From Nephrocerus scutellatus (taxonomy: Eukaryota; Arthropoda; Insecta; Diptera; Pipunculidae), in the NCBI GenBank assembly GCA_947095585.1, contig OX352763.1, positions 47,273,481 through 47,337,480 on the forward strand: a stretch of DNA of 64,000 nucleotides, given 5' to 3'. A model generated the notes under the pieces. It made no database searches, was not told the origin of the DNA, and saw only the letters and a list, made by a program, of their open reading frames with translations. This document shows positions 44,269-55,668 of the stretch, piece by piece. The position numbers were made by a program, and so were the translations under genes. How positions within the stretch are numbered: position 1 is the first letter of the stretch; each line of letters begins with the position of its first letter.

Positions 44269-47126
44269 TTAAGATATCTTGTATCGGTTAATTGGAACTA
44301 AAGTTTCCATATCATTACATTCATAGATCCATAACGGAGTCACTGTCTCTCCAGAGAACTGTTCATGTTCGGTCTCAACTAGTTTGTTCGTTAATAAATA
44401 ATGAGCACTGGTCAAGGATTTGGTGACAGATCCACGGAAGCGCGTAATCAAATTTTCTAATTTATTAACGTCTACGAATCCAATATCTCTGCTGATGTAG
44501 AATTTCTTATCTCTGAAAATGTCAAGGGAATTTTCATTCTGGGTTTTCTTCTCTTTAACGTAGTCGTCTTCCTCGGTGGACACCTCAAATATATCATCTA
44601 GTGGTTCCTCCAATATCGGACTCTGATTATTTGACGGCGACTTTACTCTTTCAATTTCATCCTCTGTATCGCTTCCGTATAATGCAAACTGGGTCTGATA
44701 GGTTTGTGCATTAGTATTTTCGCCTCCAAGATCGTACATTTGTAAGGATAGATCGTTTTCGTCATCTTCGTGTAACTGTACCACTTTTTCCTTGCAATTA
44801 GGCGGTGTGTGCGATTGTCCCGTAACTGATTTATTTGTATTTAATGTCTCATCAACTATTTCCACCTCACTTTCAGGATAAATTAACTCCTCACTGTCTA
44901 TAGCATATCGCCTCCATGGCAGACGTTTTCTTAAGGTGTAACATTCCTCAATCCAACTTCGCGTGACTATTTTACCTTTCCCTTTGACTTGACTATACTT
45001 GGGCGTGTTTTTAAAGGCGCAACTGCACATGAGCGAACAGAAGAGTTGTTGAAATTTTAATTTAAAAAATGCGATAAATTACAAGTTACTTACATAAGAT
45101 GTGTGCAACTGCTTTCCCAGTCGGCTTTATATTTAGCGCCCATAGCCAAAGCTTTGTTCCTTAAATCTGTTCGTTGGGGATTCTTTAAAGGAAAACACGA
45201 ATTGTATTTAAAACTTACTGCATATTTACTACTCACTTGAACTCCGCTTATGACAAAAACCACTCCTTTAAGAAGCTCTTTAAATGGCTTATATTGGGTA
45301 GTGACTTCCGGTTTAATTTTTTTAGCAGGCTTACTGCTCGGAGATGTGTACAATTTCTTTGATGAACCTGTTGCAAACTTTTCTATTTTCGAAGAAAATC
45401 GGTTGGAAGGTGACGTCGTCTTTGATATACTAGGATACTCTCTACCTAGTGACTGTTTTGGACTTTTTACTACCATATCAACTGCCTTATCCGGGTTTGT
45501 GTCGTTTTTACTTTTAGGAGATTTGACACGCGAATCAAGTTTTCTCTTCTTTGTTTGCTTCATAAGTTTCTCCGCTTCAAGTTGCAGACGCTTCTGGTCG
45601 ACTAGTATTTGCTTTTCTAAATATTTATTAGATTCCTCTACATCATCTCCAAAAATTAACTGCTCTCTATTGCGGTCGAGCATCTCGTTCTTTGTGGATT
45701 CTTTATTTCCATCGTTGGTTAATGTCTTAATGGCCATATTGTGTCTAAATTTATTGTCACCGTGTTGCGAAAGCCCGTTGGGACTAGAAGCATCTCTTAT
45801 AGCAGAGGCAGCTGAAAAGCAGTATTTGTCAAAATTATAGTATTATTTAAAATCCCCAATACAATACCCGTTTTTGAGTCGAAAGTATTTTTGCGAGCCA
45901 TCTTCCAACGTGCGAATAAGCCGGCCGATGTTTCAGATTCTGAATCAGGAGAATCCTCTCTTAGTGCAAATTTACCAATGCCGTGCACTGCAGGTTTTAA
46001 AGCCATGTCTTTTGAGTCCGTAGAAATACTTCGAGATAAAAATGTCTCAGGCACCAGAATTTGTTTCGGGATATTAATTTTGGATGTGTCTTCACTCTTT
46101 GCAACTTGAATTTTCAAAAAAGATAATCCATACTGCACATGCTTGTTGAATGGCTGTGTGCACAATATTTTCACTAACTGCCATTTGTTTGAAGCGCTAC
46201 TTTCGACGAGTGCATCATGGCCAAAACACCTAACTCTGTTGGGGTTCGATGAGTTTTTGCTTTCTATTGGTGTCATAAATGAACATGTAATAAGAATCTC
46301 CTGCAAAACAGAAAGTGATGTTAGAGCGCCTTTTTAACTTATTTTACTTAAGGTCCAAGTCTGAAAGTAAAACTTTAAATTTTCTTTAATATTAATTCGC
46401 AGCAAAACGACATCACAAAAAATGACAAGAAAATCGAACTATATTAACGTAATCTGTCGCGGCATAACTACAGTTCTGAAAGTTACACCAATTTGCCAGC
46501 GGTCACGCGTAAAAAGTTTTGATGTTTTTGGGAAAAAGGTATTTCTGAGGTGTTTTAATCAGCAGTGGTTGTTTGGTAACAAATGAAAAGAAATACAGAT
46601 AGCATTCAATTAAAAAAAAATGAGGTAAGAGAAAATCTTGTTCGGCTGTTTCATTTCCCATCCTGGCACTCATATTAATAAGTTTGAAAAATTGCTAATG
46701 CATTTGAATGCAAATGCTCGTTATATTAAACCCTTGAATTGGTGTAATAAGTTGACAGATCGTTCCTGAATACTGGAAACTGATATTTAAATTAAATTTT
46801 AAGTTAATAAAAATTACCGTAAAATCTTCACGGGTACTGCCGGCTTTGCCAACAAGCACTTCGATAAAAGCAGAGTGTTCATTTCCAAGGTCGATACCAG
46901 TTATCTGATGAGCCTTTTCCAATTCGATTATTACATATGCGGATTTCTCTCCAGTATTCCTCGTTTTCCATTTTTTACCAGCCTCGTTTTTTATCAAATT
47001 CGCGGCAGAGTGGATCTGTGAATTAATAATGATAAGTAAATAATATGAACGTGCGTATCAAATCCTACGACCTACGTGATCCTCACTGCTGACTTCACGA
47101 ATTGATTTTAAAACAGCCAAAGGCAT
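44269..47126 (-). CDS. XRCC1: XRCC1, scaffold of single-strand DNA break repair (six exons)
   Basis: XRCC1 binds DNA polymerase beta-type enzymes, ligase III, PARP and polynucleotide kinase at single-strand breaks in the nucleus. Exons on the minus strand: 47126-47076, 47015-46818, 46300-45868, 45811-45237, 45182-45094 and 45022-44269. All joins have GT/AG, and the total of 2100 nt gives 699 residues plus stop with phases agreeing. The N-terminal domain (1 to ~155) has MPLAVLKSIREVSSED, SAFIEVLVG, CSFMTPIESK and NPNRVRCFG. A basic KKRKLDSRVKSPKSK is a likely nuclear signal. BRCT1 runs from about 403 to 490 (LKGVVFVISGVQ, TRSWIEECY), BRCT2 from about 610 to 699 (FRDKKFYISRD, LWIYECND). GSDTEDEIERV resembles the CK2 site that binds kinase FHA domains. 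No internal stop or transposon. Start chosen by homology to the family N-terminus. Confidence 0.95.
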
Positions 47127-48442
47127 TGTATATGATGAGGTGTTGTACACCTTGCGGAAAGAATTAAAAAAGATTCCTTATTTTTTCCTTCGCGAAGTTC
47201 GACAAACAAGTAACAACAATTATAGCTGCATTTATTTGCCGAGCGAGTTCGGAATTCGAATGTCAAAACCAGCCAAACAGCAGGTTTTCACAATTCCACA
47301 GAAGGAATTCGACAGTGCAATTGTTGTTGTTCCTCGGCAATAAAATACGGCTTACAGCTTTTTACAATAGCTAGGTTCTAGTATTATGATATAACTCAAA
47401 GACTATTACTACGTACTACACCAAAGCTTATAGCCTCCAATCCAAAACTAGCTGAAACTAGAGCTGTGTTTTATCTGGAATCCGAATCCGAATTCGAATG
47501 TCAAAACCAGCCAAAACCAGCCACAGAACCAGAACCAGATCACAGCAGGTTTTCAAATTCCAAAGAAGGAATTCGACAGTGCAATTGTTGTTGTAATTGT
47601 CAATTCGAATTAAAATAAAATACAGCTATTAAACTGGAACTTGTTGTGTAAAAATAAAAAAATTACTAAGGCCTGCTGTACACCTTAACTAATGTTGAAT
47701 CCGACTTGAGAAAAAATTCAAATTAATTAGTTGTCATATTGTTCGTTCTTCCTAAAAAACAAAAAATATGAAAACCAATTTTTGATCGTAGATCACCTCT
47801 AATGCTTGATTTACATTATAAAAAATGTTAGAAAATATGACAAGGAAAGAAGACAGAAAAAAAGGAAAGCAAATGAGAAAATTATAGGGAGTTTGATTTA
47901 TTTACATAGAGAGAGAAGTAGACAACTGCACAAGAAAAAAAACATCCGTTTTCATCGCAGGTCTGTGGTAAATAAAAATGTAAACTTTTATTCAAATAAT
48001 TATTTTATTCTTTTTAGTCTTGTGGGTGTTTCCCACACATCACTGCGAACCTGCTAAATGATGAAGGATCTGCGAATTTATGGCAAAAAACAGAAAGGCT
48101 GTGCGAAGAGAGAAAGCAGAAAAAATCACCAAATGTTACCATAAAAATGTACTTTCGGAAGTATATTTTCCAATGTTACCATAATGCTATAGATAATATA
48201 TCCCAGATTTAAAATAACTATAACATTCGCGTTCTTCTCTTCTGGCCAACCACAACTTGAATTTCTTTTGTTTCAATATATTTAAATTATTTATTTTTCT
48301 CTTATATTTCTTGTATTCTCTTTGTAAAGGTTTTTTTTACCTTTGCCTTGTTTTGTATTTATATTTATCTCTATAGCAATATTCTCTTTGTATTTATTTT
48401 CACTAATCGATTTTCCTAATAATCTATTCTTAATAATGTAAT
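47127..48442. other. XRCC1 upstream region with a local duplication
   Basis: The XRCC1 promoter should lie here but no core motif is convincing. A block containing gaattcgaatgtcaaaacca and caattgttgttgt occurs at about 47252-47334 and again at 47490-47592, with small indels. The remainder to 48442 is AT-rich with A/AG runs and shows no gene. Confidence 0.5.
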
Positions 48443-48455
48443 ATTTAAGTTTTAC

Positions 48456-50794
48456 TTACTTACTTATGTCCTATATCCCCTTGTGGGTCCTAGTGCCTCT
48501 ACTACGCCTACGCGCCATCGCGTGCGGTTCCTGAGCTTCAGCTCTCTCCAATTCTTCCCCAATTGCCGTGACTTCTCCTCAACTGTTCTGCGCCAGTTCT
48601 TCTATCATCCTGAGATAACGCATTGCGTACTTTGCTATGGAACTGTCGCCTTTTCGAAGTGTATGACCAATCTACTGCCACTTCCGTCGTTGGATGTTTG
48701 TGCCTATTGGTTCCTGACCTGTTCTCTGGTAAAGATGTTCGTTTGAGATACGGTTAGGCCTGAAAATCCTTAAGATGTTCCGTAGGCACCTATTTACGAA
48801 CGTTTGTAATCTGTTTGTGATAGTAGCGGTCACCTTCCAAGTGCTGCACCGATACAACCGATTCAACATTTGAGCGGAACAGTCGAAGCTTGGTGTTTAA
48901 GCTGATCGCATTGCTTCGCCATATCATGGACATCATTCCAAACACCGATTTTGCTTTGCCGATTCGTTTGACAATCTCCGGTTCAGTTCCACCTTCAGTC
49001 GAGACAATACCAAGATATTGGAAACTCTCTACTCTCTCTACTGGCTGTCGAGCAATGTTAACTTGAGTTACTGAGTTAGTGCCGAGGTTGATGATTTTGG
49101 TTTGGCAGTGTTAATCTTCAAACCCGCATCATTTGCCTCGCTCTCCACATTTGTTGTTATTTGGTCTAGCTCCATAATTCTGTGTGAGAGTAAACAAATG
49201 TCGTCAGCGTAGTTCAGATGTTTGAGTTGAGAGAGTTGAGTTGCTTTCCTCTAAGCAGCACATGACATTTAGAGCCATCAGATTTAATAATAGCTATTAG
49301 TTTATTGGGTATACCTCTCCTGCGCAAGTCGAGCCAGATAAACTGTCTGTTGACACTGTCAAATGCCTTCTAAAAATCGATGAACAGCAGGTGCAGTGGT
49401 GACCGGAATTCAACGCACTGTTAAATAATGATCCGCAGGGTGTTTATGTGGTCTACACAGGAGGATCCAGTGTTGAAACCTGCTAGTTCGGCATCGAGTG
49501 TATCTTCCAGATGTTCCTTAATTCGCTCAAGTACTACTTTGGCTATTACCTTTGCAACTGCAGGAAGAACGCAAATGCCTCTCCAGTTTTCGCACTCCAT
49601 AAGACTACCTTTTTTAGGGAGCTTGACAATCATTTCCTTCTTCCACTCGTCGGGGAAACTTTCTACCTCCCAAGCTCTCTCTACAAGAGGATATAAAAGC
49701 TCTGCTGATGTCGTTGGAGCTGCAGGCAGAAGCTCTGCGGGTATACCATCTAGTCATACTGACTTGTTGGTCTTTAGTGCGTTAATCGCGGTAGCGATCT
49801 CGTCTTTACTGGTAGTTGAGGTGCGAATTCGGAAAATTGTTACTTTCGGCAGCTCCGTTTGATTTGGGTGCACACGGATACACGGTTAACGACCAAAGAG
49901 AAAGGCTCCTTCCATCGCTTGAGCTGATCCTCATCTGAAACGAGTACGGCACCATCTAGGCCTTTCATCGGAAGCGGTGACCACCTGTCAGCTCTCCAGG
50001 TATCTTCGGTAAGCCACGTGCTGTGCCTTGCCTGGCTTTTAACAATAATACTTTCAGCTCCAGATGTGAAAACATTTTTCACAGCCTTCCAATGTTCCTG
50101 GATGGTTATCAGCAGTGAGCTGCTGATTGCTTCCACTCCTTGCGATAAATGATACCTTAATTGTTGGCGTACTGAGGGCATCTTTAGCCGGTCGATGTTA
50201 TACCTAGGCATTTGGATGATATTGCGAATTCTTTGAATGGATGCAGTACATAAATGGATAGTAGCTACCATAAGGCGATCCCGTAACATACCCATGTCGG
50301 CTCCTCGTCTTTTATGGAAGTTGTCCTTTTCATCCTCAGTCGAAGGATTCGTTGGGGCGTAGCACTGAATGATCGTGACGCGCCGTACTCTAGTCCGAAA
50401 TCTGGCCGATAAGATCCTATAACTATGCGGGTGCCAGGAAATTAGGCCTCTGCGTGCTGTTGGCGTTAGCAGCAGACCTACTTCAGATTCACGGGGACTG
50501 CCGGAGGGTTTACCGGAGTAGAGTAGCACAGTGTTACACGTTGGGGATTGGTTCTCTCCCGCGTCGAACCATCTTAATTCACTCACTCCCAGTATGTCCA
50601 AATTATATCGAAGAAACTCACGTTCCAGTTGAAGAAATCTGGCATTTTGAGACCCTTCAATCCCTTAGTTGCACGGGGACCACCACGAGGAGGTAGAGCA
50701 AGCACTACATCACGAACTTGATTGTTGCGCTACTGTCCCAAACCAAGTTTTGAGCAGTCAGTAGTTTCCCGATCAATCGAAATGCAGATCCCTA
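48456..50794 (-). mobile_element. RTE-like LINE, copy 2, internally deleted
   Basis: 2339 bp between perfect 13-bp duplications atttaagttttac (48443-48455, 50795-50807). Same family as 39430-42656 but with several internal deletions. The minus-strand 3' end is a short (aagt) tail. Remaining pieces: endonuclease start fused to later sequence (49840-50601, LDILGVSELRWFDAGENQSP), RT fingers (49421-49633, IVKLPKKGSLMECENWRGIC) and RT C-terminus (48672-48869). The palm YADD region is gone. It is non-functional. Confidence 0.9.
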
Positions 50795-50807
50795 ATTTAA
50801 GTTTTAC

Positions 50808-51489
50808 CAATCCCAAAAGAAAGTTGAACTCACGCAACAACGATTAGTTTTTACTCCAGGTGGGTCGGGTTGGTCCTTTTGACGTAAAACGTCAAACATG
50901 CGGGTACATGAACAATAAGAACAATAAAAGTAGCAACGAGAAGGTCTATATGGTCTTGCCTTTATAATTCCCTAACTATAAGTCTTAGAAACGTATGTGC
51001 GGTGTCGTTATTTAACGTATATGGTGAGTCGTTGATAAGACCTAGAGTTTGCGTCGCGGGTTGAAGGGTATGTGCAACCGCACAGATTAAACAAAACCGG
51101 CGCTCTCGCTCTTTTCAGTGACGTAATAACGTGGGATTCACAATGGAAAATATAAATCTCGCCTATAGCTGGAAAGAGGAGGCTATGTGCGACGCACAGG
51201 TACCCCAATGTCTGGTGTCGAGCGAGTGAAACTGTTTCGGGAGCGTCGCAAAGCTGCCACGGTACGCTCAGCAAACCTATGCAAAGTGCTTCTAATATGA
51301 ACATCAATAGGTCTATTGCCTGATTTGGGGATCGAGGTAGTCTGCATGTAAATAAATAAAGCAATCACACCCGGCAGGATGAGATCGATTGCCTTCTGTA
51401 GAAGCGCTGGAAAGATGCTATGCCGGGGGCTTTGAATGGTTGGAAGGAGCCCACAGCCCATTTAACCTTACCCGGACTGAAGATTTTAT
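50808..51489. other. Unrecognised DNA
   Basis: Less AT-rich than its surroundings (for example gagcgagtgaaactgtttcg near 51219). Frames of up to 118 codons on the minus strand show no family signature. Could be remnants of a non-LTR 5' region; I cannot support more. Confidence 0.35.
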
Positions 51490-52000
51490 TTTTATTTGTA
51501 TTTGTATCTAAAGTTGGGGTCTAAGTGTAGGTGCCATCAGTCTTTTTTAAAAAACCTTCATAGTTTGCATGATCTTTAACGAGCGCCTTATGGATTCGAG
51601 CCGCTACTGGCATATCAGCAATGTTTTCGCAGCTTTTTCTCCATGTGGCACGTTAAGATCGTCTCAATTCTGAGTTGTACTTCGTAAGGAGGAACCTGTA
51701 TTCGTCTCAACTCTTCGTGGGTTTTGCAGAGTTGAACAGTTTTCTCACATTCTTCCTAAGTTTGGCCAGCTAGTCATTCCACCAGGGAACCTTACTTTTA
51801 CACGTACTAGCTTTTGGGACACATGATAGGAAGTAAGCAACGCATCATTTAATTGATATGCTGCTTCATCTAGTTCCTGCATGAACTCGATAGGTGTAGC
51901 AAGCATATCTTATTTGGGGAGGACAAGTCCACGATATAGATTCCATCTAGAAGAAGCTTGTGCCAATTTGCCGGGAATATCAAACTGTTGTGTTGATTGT
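51490..52000 (-). pseudogene. Degenerate LINE fragment (linker before RT)
   Basis: Reading the minus strand with frame changes gives words typical of the segment between endonuclease and RT in R1/Jockey-type ORF2: a PGGMTSWPNLGRM-like piece (from an ancestral WWN motif), LRRIQVPPYEVQLRIE, and a final HANYEGFLKKTDGTY. No frame is long. Confidence 0.5.
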
Positions 52001-52152
52001 CAGACAGCGAGGCTTCCTCGGATACATGCCAATTTTTAACAGAATTTTTAATATATGTAAATGTGAGCGAGTGTACATCCTCGCGAATCGCATTTATGAA
52101 GGTAGGCTTAAAGCCTTTATTTAGAATATCTTCATTACTGCTAATAAGATAT

Positions 52153-52459
52153 TGTTAGGAAATTCAGGCTTTCGAGTTCGTAAAGGATTTTGCAAATAAA
52201 ACACAACACTAGTTTATTAATTTACAAAAAACAACTTTAATTCACAAACAGTATTAATAACACAAGTTCACAATTTATGCTGGTGATAACTTTAAGTGTA
52301 CACAAGAACACTTATAATACTTGTACTTTACAATAATTCTCTTATGTAGTAGCTTAATCGCTTCGCAAGAACTTTTACAACTTCACTAATAATCTTACTT
52401 CGGCCTAAGGCCCCTATTTATACTCAATCAAAAGCTTCCAGAAACTTCCAAAACTAATA
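52153..52459 (-). repeat. Copia-2 3' LTR
   Basis: The plus strand starts TGTTAGGAAATT. On the minus strand it begins at about TTAGTTTTGG, having perhaps lost its first TG in the deletion, has a TATA-like gagtataaatagg, and ends CCTAACA. 61639-61862 is a related LTR in the opposite orientation. Confidence 0.8.
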
Positions 52460-53047
52460 GATTAATACGTAGCATATTTTTTCATCATGTTTGTAGGTGT
52501 ACAAGCATGGATCATTCTTGCTTTGAACAAAACCGAAATCGATGAGAATTTGATAAATTGTGTTGTTCCAATTGCGCGCTGATTGCTTTAGACCATATAA
52601 ACTCCGTTTTAGTAGACAAACTAAATCTTCGCCGCCTTCAACTTTGAATCGTGTAGGTTGTCTCATGTAAATTGTTTCAGACAATTCACTGTTGAGAAAA
52701 GCCGTTTTCGCATCTAGATGATAAACCTTCATGTCTTTGTTGGCTGCCAATGTAAACAATGTTCGAAACGTAGTTTGACGAACAACTGGAGCAAACACTT
52801 GATCATAGTCTTGAGCAACAAGCCTTGCCTTGTGTCTGACTACTTTTCCATCTGAATTGCACTTTTGCTTGTAAATCCACTTGCAGCCAACTAGATTTGC
52901 ACCTTCTGGAATTTTCACAAGCTCCCATGTTTGATTCTCCATCAATGACTTCATCTCATCTGTCATTGCTTGAATCCACAGCCTCTTTTGATCACCCTTG
53001 ATAGCTTCTGCGTAGCACTTTGGTTCTTGAATGACTGAAATCACCAC
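52454..53047 (-). pseudogene. Copia-2 reverse transcriptase, N-terminal part
   Basis: 197 codons: WELVKIPEGANLVGCKWIYK, VRHKARLVAQDYDQVFAPV, VYHLDAKTAFLNSELSETIY and RSLYGLKQSARNW are classic Copia RT blocks. The frame ends ICYVLIY and stop, one residue before the expected catalytic VDD. A short gap (missing Gly-type residues) is visible in RLVAQDYDQVFAP. Confidence 0.93.
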
Positions 53048-53376
53048 GTTTATTTCTTCAATAAGTTTCTTTGGTGGAATTCCTTTGTTAGCACGTTGTG
53101 ATCGTCTAACAGTTTGCTCTTCATCTTCTTTCTGAACGTGATCTTGTATTGGATTCTCTTGCTGAACTTCTTCATCGAATAATTTGCTTTTTCACCTGAT
53201 CGTTTTCTGCATCTTCAAAGTTGTTCAACTCTGAATTGTCGATAATTTGTTCTTGTTGGTAATCTTCGCTGGATTTAATAGGTAACAAATGCCCCCTTTC
53301 GACGAACTGAACATCTCGACTAATTGTGACTCGATCGGTTTCCGGAATGTAACAACGATATGCCTTTGATTAGTAA

Positions 53377-54124
53377 TCATAACCGACCAGCACTGCTTTC
53401 ACACCGTTTGAATCGAATTTGCGCCTTGTTTGTTTTGGTACATGCATATAACATTCTGATCCGAATTTTTCTGAAGTATTGCACATTCGGACTTTTCTGG
53501 AACCAGCCTTCATATGGCGTTGTTTCTGTACACTTTGTTGGCAAACGATTCTGGACATAGTTAGCCATCATTAGAGCTTCGCTCCAAAACTTTTTCTCTA
53601 GACCTGCGTCAATTAGCATGCAGTGAGCCATTTCTACCAACGTTCTGTTTTTGCGTTCCGCTGTTCCGTTTTGTTGAGGTGTGTACGCAGCAGTTCTCTG
53701 GATTTGAATTCCACTCGACTTTAAATAATTCACGAATTCATTACTGATGTACTCTCCTCCTCGATCTGTACGGATGCACTTAGGTTTTTTTTCCGAATTG
53801 AACCATCGCAATATATTCCTTGAATTTGCTGTAAACTGATGATTTATTTGCGATTAGGTAGCTGACTGTAAATTTTGAGTAATCATCTATGAATGTCACA
53901 ATGTAACGATTACCTGATGGTGTGGTCGTTTGCATCGGACCACAAACATCCGAATGAATCAGATGCATGACTGCAACTGCTTTATTACTCGACTTGACCG
54001 GAAACTTGATTCGAGTAATTTTTCCTTCGAGACAAACTCTGCACTCAGGGTTAATTTCGCAATCCGCTGTACACTCGCTAAAGTTGATGCCTTTAACCAA
54101 ATTTCGTTTCGCCAATGATTTCAC
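53377..54124 (-). pseudogene. Copia-2 integrase
   Basis: Two overlapping frames. 53780-54124: CRVCLEGKITRIKFP, HLIHSDVCGPMQTTTPSGN (first Asp), FIDDYSKFTVSYL. 53377-53811: IRTDRGGEYIS (second Asp), YTPQQNGTAERKNRTLVEMA (Glu). One frameshift at about 53800 separates them. The region 53048-53376 between integrase and RT is the usual variable linker with further disruptions. Confidence 0.92.
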
Positions 54125-54442
54125 AAGTTTGATGTCTCTATGGCCTAGAACCTTATGCCAATAATGTATGCAGCCATTGGATTCCTTTTCGACCGAGTAA
54201 ACTTTGTGACGTTCCTTTAGTCTGTAATGTTTACCGCTGATTTCGCCAACTGTAATTTGCCGACTGTTTTCCCTTATTTCACAGTTGTTGCCCTGCCCTT
54301 AAAATTTACTTGAAAACCTTTTTCCGTTAGCTTTTTGACTGAAAGTAAATTTCCCTTGATATCTGGCATTAGCAACACGTCTGTGATTCTTACTGGAACA
54401 CTTTGATTTTCCTCATTCAGAAAATCAACTTTAATTGTGCCT

Positions 54443-55263
54443 TTACCTGCAGCTGTAAATTGTTGACCACACGCTTACTTTATCACTACAATTAATGTCG
54501 ATATTGACGAAAATATCCTTAGAACTGGCAATGTGACGTGTGGCACCTGAATCGACAATCCAGCCATCACCTACTTGATGTGTCACAAACAGTTTTTCTG
54601 TTTCATCTTTCGCTAGATTCGCCTTCTGATTACTTCCTTCCTTTTTGTTGAGCCAGGCTTTGTATTTTCGACAATCCTTTTTGATGTGACCGCTTCTTTT
54701 GCAGAAATAGCACTCAGACTTTTTATTTTCACCTTTTTGACCTTTCGTTCCTCTTGATGTGCCAACTTTTAATGCAGTGTCATCCGTTGTTCCACCTCGA
54801 TCCATTCTTCTTTTGAATTCCGCGAGAACCTTTGATTTAACCAACGTGAGTGTCAATTCACTCTCTTCTTTACCTTCGAGCGCCGTTACTAAACCGTCGT
54901 AGCTTGGTGGCAAAGAAGCCAAGAACGTAGCACTCATAAAAAATTCCGGACCAAAATCTGCACCAAGCACCAATAATTTTCGAAACAGCTCGTTCATGGA
55001 ATTCACGTGTTTTTCCGCATCTCCGCCTTCATCATGTATTTCTTGCTGAATCTGCACCGATGATGTGATGAATTTGATCGTCTTCTATATTCAATGCAAT
55101 TGTTTAATGTGCCTTTTAATCATTTGCTGTCCACGCTGCTGTAACTGGTGATGGTTGTACCTCATTGATGTACCTTAAGAAGCATTTCCATTTTGTATTT
55201 CCATACGAAATAATTTGTTCCGTTTAGCTTTGAAATGCTGTATCTTGATTCAGCTGACGCCAT
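54443..55263 (-). pseudogene. Copia-2 gag and protease
   Basis: The start at 55263 reads MASAESRYSISKLNGTNYFV, a typical Copia gag opening. After disruptions near 55080-55190 the frame 54443-55057 continues with the zinc knuckle CYFCKRSGHIKKDC and the protease DGWIVDSGATRHIASS. It ends in a stop after the protease start. Confidence 0.9.
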
Positions 55264-55361
55264 CCTTTTCCGTATGTGAATTTCACAACACCGAAAAATC
55301 AATTTTACTTAAACTAATCTGCCTTAATTTATCAAAATATCCGAAAATCGAAATTCTTCAT

Positions 55362-55379
55362 CCACTGGGCCCATAACCA
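55362..55379 (-). other. Copia-2 primer binding site, tRNA-iMet type
   Basis: The minus strand reads tggttatgggcccagtgg; ggttatgggcccag is the complement of the initiator tRNA-Met anticodon arm, as in Drosophila copia. It is a better match than the Copia-1 site. Confidence 0.82.
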
Positions 55380-55382
55380 AAT

Positions 55383-55668
55383 GGAATTTAACTAAGAAGA
55401 GCTGGAAACTTGAAAATAAAATGATTAGAGATTAATTTAAATGAACTTTTTAATTAATTTCTTCTTTTAGGTTGTGTCACTTCATAAAGATGTTATTGAC
55501 TAAAGTGAAGTTAGCTACAATAGTTAAATACAGTGAAACATATGAAATGATTCGAATCTTTTACAAAAACCAGGCAAACCGCACAAATCGACGTCTTACT
55601 TCATCTAGTGTCCTCTTAATTCCCAAATGTCCACTTATCCTCAGATCTCAGCATTTCTTCTAAAAAGG
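55383..55668 (-). pseudogene. Gypsy D integrase finger fragment
   Basis: The minus strand near 55580-55640 reads SGHLGIKRTLDEVRRRF, the HHCC entry of a Gypsy integrase. It is the expected continuation of the Gypsy D piece that ends at about 58695 on the other side of the R1-like LINE. The rest to 55383 is AT-rich decay. Confidence 0.65.

Larger units (their letters stand above)
52153..55379 (-). mobile_element. Copia-2 retrotransposon, lacking RT end and 5' LTR
   Basis: Gag, protease, integrase and the first part of RT are encoded on the minus strand, ending in a 3' LTR (52153-52459). A tRNA-iMet-type primer site marks the 5' side at 55362-55379, but the expected 5' LTR beside it is missing. 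RT stops exactly at the residues before the catalytic YVDD and joins the LTR, so RNase H and the active site are deleted. Confidence 0.88.

Noticed and set aside
45250..45840. 196-codon plus-strand frame opposite XRCC1 exon 4
   Set aside because: Antisense of a Ser/Lys-rich exon, giving Leu/Phe-rich sequence; XRCC1 on the minus strand accounts for this DNA.
47140..47343. 67-codon plus-strand frame upstream of XRCC1
   Set aside because: No family match; half of it lies in the duplicated block whose second copy does not keep the frame.
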